36,061 nucleotides of DNA, taken from contig JANQEJ010000142.1 in assembly GCA_028278425.1 (NCBI GenBank), positions 1-36,061 on the forward strand. The letters run 5' to 3'. Positions 31,170 to 36,061 of the stretch are shown here, in pieces. The stretch is from Planctomycetota bacterium (GTDB taxonomy: Bacteria > Planctomycetota > UBA1135 > GCA-002686595). Within the stretch, counting starts at the first letter, position 1. Every line of letters begins with the position of its first letter. The position numbers were made by a program, and so were the translations under genes. The notes under the pieces were generated by a model. That model saw only the letters and a list, made by a program, of their open reading frames with translations, was not told the DNA's origin and searched no databases.

Positions 31170-32198
31170 ATGCGTCTCACTCCCCTGCTCCCCCTCGTCG
31201 CTTTCGCCCTGTTCTCCTGCTCCAGCACCGAGGAAGACGAGGAGACGTCCGGCGAGCTCGAGCCGCTCCCGCGCTTCGCGCGCGTCGAGAACGTCGCGCT
31301 CGAGAGGCCGGGCTTCCGGCTCCTGCACCCCGCCAATTGGAGCGTCGACACCCAGGCGGAGATGTACGACCCCGACCGCTTCTTCATCCTGGCCGGGCCC
31401 GAGGAGACGTCGGTCGCCTTCATGATTCTCGAAGAGCCCGCCGATCCCGAAGCGCTGGTCGATCTGATGCTCGCCGACCACGGCCTGGAGGATCCGCGCG
31501 AGCGGACGTTCGACCGCTGGGGGCGGTACGAGGGCGTCGGCGTCGACGTCAGCGGCGTTCCCATGGGCGACGTGCCGAGCGGCATGCGCGCCTTCGCGTG
31601 GTCCTCGGACGTGCAGTCCTTCGTCGTCGCCCAGTCCTACACCGCGTCGTCGTACGCGGTGGCGCGCTCCGGCTTCGACGTGATCGAGAACTCGTTCGCG
31701 CTCAGCGGGACGCGGCAGACCGAATGGCCCGCGGTGTCGCCCGGCTCGCCGTCGGAGGTTCCCGGCGAGCTCGTGATCGTTCGCCCGGGCTTCCGCGTGC
31801 GCTTCCGCGACGACTGGAAGGTCGACGTGGACGCGGAGGACTACGATCCCGACCGCTTCTTCTCGTTGAAGAGCCCGTACGAGAGCTGCTGGGCCGTCGT
31901 GCAGATCCTGGAGCAGAGCGTCACGCCGGACGAGGTCGCCGATCAGGCGAGCGCGGGCATGCGGCGCCTGCTCGAGAGCGTCGGGGACGAGCGCTCGTTC
32001 ACGCGCTGGGGCGCTCACACGGGCGCGGGGCGCGAGGTTCGCGGCGAGGTCGGCGGGTTGGCCGCCACCGTGCGCGTGTTCTGCCGCGTGCACAAGGGGC
32101 GCGCATTGCTTGTTACCGAGTACCGGTACGACGAGCTCGCGGAGAAGGTGCAGCCGGGCTTCCTCACGCTCGCCAACAGCTTCGAGTTCCTCGACTGA
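31170..32198 (+). CDS. Lipoprotein with two copies of one unknown domain
   Basis: The product is 342 residues. The signal peptide ends in lipobox 'LFSC' with Cys17, so it is likely a lipoprotein. An acidic linker follows. Two homologous halves come next: the first begins 'RPGFRLLHPANWSVDTQAEM', the second 'RPGFRVRFRDDWKVDVDAED'. Each carries 'YDPDRFF' and a later 'RWG' segment, and each ends with 'NSFAL' or 'NSFEF'. The unit resembles PsbP/DUF1795-like beta-sandwich proteins but is not certainly one of them. An internal gene duplication is the simplest origin. Start at ATG 31170; the upstream open frame belongs to another gene. Function unknown, probably periplasmic face. Confidence 0.75.
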   Translation: MRLTPLLPLVAFALFSCSSTEEDEETSGELEPLPRFARVENVALERPGFRLLHPANWSVDTQAEMYDPDRFFILAGPEETSVAFMILEEPADPEALVDLMLADHGLEDPRERTFDRWGRYEGVGVDVSGVPMGDVPSGMRAFAWSSDVQSFVVAQSYTASSYAVARSGFDVIENSFALSGTRQTEWPAVSPGSPSEVPGELVIVRPGFRVRFRDDWKVDVDAEDYDPDRFFSLKSPYESCWAVVQILEQSVTPDEVADQASAGMRRLLESVGDERSFTRWGAHTGAGREVRGEVGGLAATVRVFCRVHKGRALLVTEYRYDELAEKVQPGFLTLANSFEFLD

Positions 32199-32236
32199 TC
32201 GTTGCCAGCCGGTGACACGCGCGTTCGCGCGCTGGG

Positions 32237-32244
32237 GCTAGCCT
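32237..32244 (+). promoter_or_regulatory. Candidate -10 box GCTAGCCT
   Basis: GCTAGCCT ends six bases before the first SPFH gene start (32251). TAGCCT is a weaker match to TATAAT than the other boxes in this window, but it has the same leading GCTA and position. No -35 was identified. Confidence 0.35.
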
Positions 32245-32250
32245 TCGAGC

Positions 32251-33315
32251 ATGAAGCTCCTGCTCCTCGACGCGCTCGGCGGTGCAGTGCTCGCGGCGCT
32301 CGCTCTGTTCGCCTTCGGCCTTTGGCGCAGCGGAAGCTGGGGGCTCGCGGACGTGGCGCCGTCGGAAGTGGCGGTGAAGACCGACTACCTTACCGGCGAG
32401 CTCACCGTGATCGACGAGCCCGGCTTTCACTTCGTCGCGCCGTACTTCCAGTCGATCGACCGGCTCGACCGGCGCCCGCAGCTCTTCCTGATGGAGGGCG
32501 AGACCGACAAGCACGCGAACCACGTGTCCTACCTCACCGTGCGGGCGCGCGACGGGTCGAACTTCTGGTTCGAGTCGATGGAGCTCCAGTACCGGATGGT
32601 CCCGTCGGCGGGGGATCTCGTCCTGCGCGACTCGGGCGCCGGCGACGCCTTCCGCCGCTGGACGCGGTCCTATGCGCGCGCCGTGCTGCGCGACGAGTTC
32701 GGCCGCTACGACGCACAGGACGTGGCCGATCTCGCCGAGTCGCAGACCGCGAAGGCGGAGAGCATGCGCCGCCTGAACGAGCTGCTCGCGCCGCACGGTG
32801 TCGAGATCGTCCAGATCATCACGCCCAAGCCCAAGTTCGACCGCACCTACGAGAAGGCGATCTACGACCGCAAGATCGCGAACCAGGAGGTCGAGAAGCT
32901 GAGCGCTCAGCTCGAGCAGTTGCTCCAGGAGCGCGGCCAGCGGCTCGCGAAGATCAACAAGGAGAAGGAGCTCGAGCTCGCCGAGGTTCGCGGGCAGCTC
33001 GAGCACAACCGGCTCAAAGCCGAGGAGAAGGAGATCCAGACGCGCAGCCAGGCCGACGCCTACGCGGCGCTGCGCGTCTCCGACGGCGAGGCCAAGCGCG
33101 CCGAGCTCCTCGCCGAGGCCGAGAGCGTCGCGGAGCGCCTCGCCAAGGAGGCGGAGGGCCTCGCGGCCGCGGTCGAGTCGCTCGCGGTGGGCGGCGAGGC
33201 CGCCGTCCGCCTCGCGTTGATCGAGCGGCTGGGCGAGATCCGTTTCACGGTGGCGCCCCCGCGCGCGGAGACGCTCGACGGGAACGCCGTCGCGAAGCAG
33301 CAAGGAGGTTTCTGA
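32251..33315 (+). CDS. SPFH/band 7 membrane protein, first of three in operon
   Basis: The product is 354 residues from ATG at 32251. One N-terminal transmembrane helix (about 6-26) is followed by an SPFH domain (about 33-190) with 'GELTVIDEPGFHFVAPYFQS' and 'RDGSNFWFESMELQYRMV'. A long charged coiled coil follows (about 200-300, many Glu/Lys/Ala/Arg), then a short C-terminal part. This is the layout of prohibitin, stomatin or HflK-like proteins that assemble large membrane rings. It is probably the first gene of a three-gene operon with a second SPFH protein four bases downstream. A partner such as FtsH is not seen here. Confidence 0.8.
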   Translation: MKLLLLDALGGAVLAALALFAFGLWRSGSWGLADVAPSEVAVKTDYLTGELTVIDEPGFHFVAPYFQSIDRLDRRPQLFLMEGETDKHANHVSYLTVRARDGSNFWFESMELQYRMVPSAGDLVLRDSGAGDAFRRWTRSYARAVLRDEFGRYDAQDVADLAESQTAKAESMRRLNELLAPHGVEIVQIITPKPKFDRTYEKAIYDRKIANQEVEKLSAQLEQLLQERGQRLAKINKEKELELAEVRGQLEHNRLKAEEKEIQTRSQADAYAALRVSDGEAKRAELLAEAESVAERLAKEAEGLAAAVESLAVGGEAAVRLALIERLGEIRFTVAPPRAETLDGNAVAKQQGGF

Positions 33316-33319
33316 GGCG

Positions 33320-34375
33320 ATGAAGCACCTGTTCCGGGTCCTCCTCTTCGCCGCGGTGTTCGCGCTCCTCGGCCGCGGCGCGGCGCACGTTCTCGTCCGC
33401 ATCCCCGCGGGCACCGTGGGCGTGCGCGCGGTGAAGTGGGGCGGCGGCATCGAGGAGCGCGACTTCGGCTGCGGGCTCGAGCTCGGTATCCCCGGGCTGC
33501 ACGAGTGGTACCTGCTCGAGGCGGGCTCGCTCGCGCTGAGCTTCGCGGCCAAGCCCTCGCAGCCCGGCGACCGCGGTCCGCTCGAGATCCGCACGCGCGA
33601 CAACAACAGCGTCAAGATCGAGGCGACGATCGCCTACCGCATTCGGGCCGGCGAGGCGCACATGCTCGTGCGCGAGGGGTTGGAGAAGGACTTCAAGCGC
33701 CGCGCGCGCTCCACGGTGGAGGACGCGCTGCGCGCGGAGCTCGGCAACCTGACTTCCGAGGACTGGTTCGACACCGACCGCCGCCTGGCGGAGCTCGCGC
33801 GCATCGAGCCGCTGATCGACGACGCCTTCGGCGAGTTTCACCTCGACCTCCTGAGCCTGCAGATCCACTCGAGCACGTTTCCGGCGGCCTTCGAGGAGAA
33901 GCTCCAGGAGAAGCAGGTCTACGCGCAGACCGCGAAGCTCTCCGCCGCGAAGCGGCTCGTCGAGGACGCCGGCGCGGAGGCGGGGCGGATCATCAAGGAG
34001 ACCGAGGCGGCGGAGAAGAAGGCGCTGGCGGAGGCCGACAAGCGCCTGCAGGAGGAGAAGTCCGCTAGCCTCCTCGCCGTGACGACGATCACGGCGCGCG
34101 CCAGCCGCTACGACCGCGAGACGCGCGCGCAGGCGGACCTGCGATACGAGCGGCTCGTCGCCGAGGGGCAGCTCGCCCTCGACCAGGCGTCGGCGGAGGG
34201 TGAGCGGTTGCGCCTCGCGGCCCTCGCCGGCGACGGCGGGGAGCTCTACCTCGCGCGCGAGGCGGCGCGCAACCTTCGGATCGACCGGGTCGAGCTCGAC
34301 GCGACCGATCCCCGCGTTCCGCTCCTGCTCGACCTGGACGAGCTCTCGGGAATCCTGATCGGAGGCGAGGAATGA
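33320..34375 (+). CDS. SPFH/band 7 membrane protein, second of the pair
   Basis: The product is 351 residues from ATG at 33320, with AAGGAGG about 11 bases upstream inside the previous gene. The N-terminal helix (about 4-22) is followed by the SPFH domain: 'VRIPAGTVGVRAVKWGGGIE', 'GLELGIPGLHEWYLLE' and 'EIRTRDNNSVKIEATIAYRI' (about 25-190). An alpha-helical coiled coil with 'IIKETEAAEKKALAEADKRL' comes next, ending 'LLLDLDELSGILIGGEE'. The two proteins are different enough to be subunits of a mixed ring, as in HflK and HflC. Its stop overlaps the next gene as ATGA. No catalytic residues are expected. Confidence 0.8.
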   Translation: MKHLFRVLLFAAVFALLGRGAAHVLVRIPAGTVGVRAVKWGGGIEERDFGCGLELGIPGLHEWYLLEAGSLALSFAAKPSQPGDRGPLEIRTRDNNSVKIEATIAYRIRAGEAHMLVREGLEKDFKRRARSTVEDALRAELGNLTSEDWFDTDRRLAELARIEPLIDDAFGEFHLDLLSLQIHSSTFPAAFEEKLQEKQVYAQTAKLSAAKRLVEDAGAEAGRIIKETEAAEKKALAEADKRLQEEKSASLLAVTTITARASRYDRETRAQADLRYERLVAEGQLALDQASAEGERLRLAALAGDGGELYLAREAARNLRIDRVELDATDPRVPLLLDLDELSGILIGGEE

Positions 34376-34692
34376 GCGCCTGGCTGAACTGGCTCGTCGC
34401 GTTGGATCCGCGCTGGAAGCTCGCGCTCGCCGCGGGAGCGTTGCTCCTCCTCGTGACGCGCTGCGCCGGCGGGGGCGGCCAGCCGTCGGCGGTGCCCGAC
34501 GGGATCGGCGTGGGGACGCTGCTCTCGGCCCTGCAGATCCAGGGCGAGGAGCCCGTTTTCGACGAGGCCGGGATCGAGATCGTCGCCGTGGACGATCCGT
34601 GGATATGCGTGCGTTACGACGACAACGAGCTATCCGATCGCTGGTTCAATTTTCATTTCGTCGCCGGCTACATGCTCCATTCGAACGACTGA
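34372..34692 (+). CDS. Small membrane protein of the SPFH operon
   Basis: The product is 106 residues from ATG at 34372-34374, sharing ATGA with the SPFH stop. It has one hydrophobic helix (about 17-30, 'LALAAGALLLLVTRC'), followed by a soluble, acidic C-terminal part ending 'WFNFHFVAGYMLHSND'. No family is recognised. Its tight coupling to two SPFH genes suggests an accessory subunit, but that is inference. The stop is at 34690-34692. Confidence 0.6.
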   Translation: MSAWLNWLVALDPRWKLALAAGALLLLVTRCAGGGGQPSAVPDGIGVGTLLSALQIQGEEPVFDEAGIEIVAVDDPWICVRYDDNELSDRWFNFHFVAGYMLHSND

Positions 34693-34733
34693 GCTCGCGT
34701 GAACCGCGGCTGCGCGGCGTCGTTCCGAACGCC

Positions 34734-36061
34734 ATGCAGCACGCACGACACGACACGCACGGCGTTCACATCGAGAGCTCCCTTCCCAAACCGTGGGAGG
34801 TGGAGGCGACGTTTCACGACACGCTCTACGACTGGATGGGCCGCGCGCCGTGGCTCGGAATCTCGGGGGCGGCGCACCTGCTCCTCTTCTTCATCCTGAT
34901 GGCGATTCCGTGGGACAAGCTCACCCGCGAGCCGGAGCAGATCATCGTGACCCAGGTCATCGTTCCGGAGGAGCTACCCTTCGAGGAGCCGCCGCCCGAG
35001 GAGGAGGAGCCGCCGGTGGAGGACGACGTCGAGATCGAGGAGCCGCGGCTCGTGGAAGAGCCGACCGATGAGCCGATCGAGGACGAGCTCGTCGACACGA
35101 CGGCCGAAGGCGACCCCGAGGACCCCCTCGACGCACCCTTCGAGGAAGCCGGCGACAACAAGGAGATCGGCATCGGCGGCGACGTCGGCGGCGGGAAGAT
35201 GGGCAACCGCGGATTCGGCCGCGGTGGGGGAGGACCGCGCGGGAGCGGCATCAACCAGGCGATCGTCGCCGGGCTCGAGTGGTTGAAGGAGCACCAGTCC
35301 CCCGACGGTTCGTGGAGCTGCGAGGGCTTCAGCGCCGAATGCGGCAAGCTCGGCTCGACGATCTGCGACGGCGCGGGCTACGCCACGCACGACGTCGGCG
35401 TCACCGGGCTCGCGCTCCTCGCGTTCCTCGGGATGCGCAATACGACGAACGAGGGGCCGTACTCGGACGTCGTGCGGCGCGGGATCCTGTGGCTCCGGGC
35501 GGAGCAGGATCCGGACAACGGGCTGATCGGCAACCGCGCGAGCCACGAGTTTCTCTACGACCACGCGCTCGCGACGCTCGCCCTCTGCGAAAACTACTAC
35601 TACACGAAGAGCCCGCAGCTCAAACGCGCGACCCAGGAGGCGCTGAACTTCATCGCGCTGGCGCGCAACGACTACGCCGCGTGGCGCTACGACGTGCCGG
35701 AGATCGGCGACAACGACACGTCGGTGACCGGCTGGATGCTCTTCGCGCTCTCCGCGGGCAAGGACGCCGGGCTGAAGGTCGACCCGGCCGCGCTCGAGGG
35801 CGGGATGTCGTGGATCGACGAGGTCACCGACCCCGCCACCGGCCGCGTCGGCTACGACGGTTTCGGGTCGCTCTCGTCGCGCACGCCCGCGAACGAGCAC
35901 TACCCGCGCGAGAAGGGCGAGGCGATGACCGCCGTCGGCATGCTCTGCCGGATCTTCGTGAGCGACGACCCCGAGAACGACCCCATCGTGCGCAAGCACG
36001 CCGACCTCCTGAAGCGGACCCCGCCGGTCTGGGACCCCGAGGGCTTCGGCTGCGACATGTA
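34734..36061 (+). CDS. TonB-like N-terminus with prenyltransferase/squalene-oxidase-repeat domain (partial at window edge)
   Basis: The frame opens at ATG 34734 and runs without a stop to the window end (at least 442 codons). A short cytoplasmic part and one membrane helix (about 43-58, 'GISGAAHLLLFFILMAIPW') are followed by a strongly Glu/Pro-rich linker ('FEEPPPEEEEPPVEDDVEIE'). A Gly-rich hinge ('GGGKMGNRGFGRGGGGPRGSG') comes next, then an alpha/alpha-toroid domain with 'LEWLKEHQSPDGSWSCEGF' and 'HDVGVTGLALLAFLGM'. This domain has the prenyltransferase/squalene-oxidase repeat pattern common in planctomycete proteins. The TonB-like front suggests envelope anchoring. Terpenoid cyclase activity is not implied: the DxDD motif is not seen in the visible part. 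The ATG has only a weak ribosome site, so the start is provisional. Confidence 0.75.
   Translation, partial: MQHARHDTHGVHIESSLPKPWEVEATFHDTLYDWMGRAPWLGISGAAHLLLFFILMAIPWDKLTREPEQIIVTQVIVPEELPFEEPPPEEEEPPVEDDVEIEEPRLVEEPTDEPIEDELVDTTAEGDPEDPLDAPFEEAGDNKEIGIGGDVGGGKMGNRGFGRGGGGPRGSGINQAIVAGLEWLKEHQSPDGSWSCEGFSAECGKLGSTICDGAGYATHDVGVTGLALLAFLGMRNTTNEGPYSDVVRRGILWLRAEQDPDNGLIGNRASHEFLYDHALATLALCENYYYTKSPQLKRATQEALNFIALARNDYAAWRYDVPEIGDNDTSVTGWMLFALSAGKDAGLKVDPAALEGGMSWIDEVTDPATGRVGYDGFGSLSSRTPANEHYPREKGEAMTAVGMLCRIFVSDDPENDPIVRKHADLLKRTPPVWDPEGFGCDM

Noticed and set aside
1..36061. CRISPR arrays, rRNA, tRNA or insertion sequence ends
   Set aside because: No regularly spaced repeats, no rRNA-like or cloverleaf sequence, and no transposase frame was seen by eye; a tRNA scan could not be run.

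Overview
The window is a very GC-rich bacterial chromosome segment, probably from an uncultured planctomycete-like organism. That is an inference from gene content: a DUF1570-type HExxH peptidase, paired beta-helix proteins with a shared C-terminal domain, a TonB-like prenyltransferase-fold protein and a DUF2339 giant membrane protein. No rRNA or tRNA gene was seen to fix the taxonomy.

Left end (1-2970). The window opens inside the 3' end (domains V and VI) of a group II intron. It abuts the start of a TlpA-like redox gene that contains an in-frame UGA at a UxxC active site. Just after the UGA is a perfect hairpin with a GGUCU loop, the hallmark of a bacterial SECIS, so this is read as a selenoprotein. 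A VapBC45-like toxin-antitoxin pair in less GC-rich DNA follows on the minus strand.

2973-13170. On the minus strand: a DUF2339 membrane protein, a YqaE/Pmp3 peptide, and a 1220-residue secreted protein combining TPR, HExxH peptidase, a LamG-like region and a thioredoxin-like domain without its CxxC. Divergent from it are two tandem secreted beta-helix paralogues.

13192-21818. On the minus strand, a translationally coupled set: polytopic membrane protein, AddB-like nuclease, AddA-like helicase-nuclease. Divergent from it is a coupled pair, a VOC protein and an alpha/beta hydrolase.

21956-25572. A two-gene operon in compositionally different DNA: a CHAT protease fused to a transglutaminase-like module, coupled to an alpha/beta hydrolase with a Ser nucleophile. 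It is the best candidate for an undescribed conflict or defence system.

25634-36061. On the minus strand, an AAA+ ATPase and VWA protein pair. On the plus strand: a decayed radical SAM gene, SRPBCC and GNAT proteins, a peroxiredoxin, a DUF488 protein, a lipoprotein with an internal duplication, a three-gene SPFH operon, and a TonB-like/prenyltransferase-fold gene cut by the window edge. Many neighbouring genes overlap by 1 to 4 bases (ATGA, GTGA, TGATG), so translational coupling is common here.
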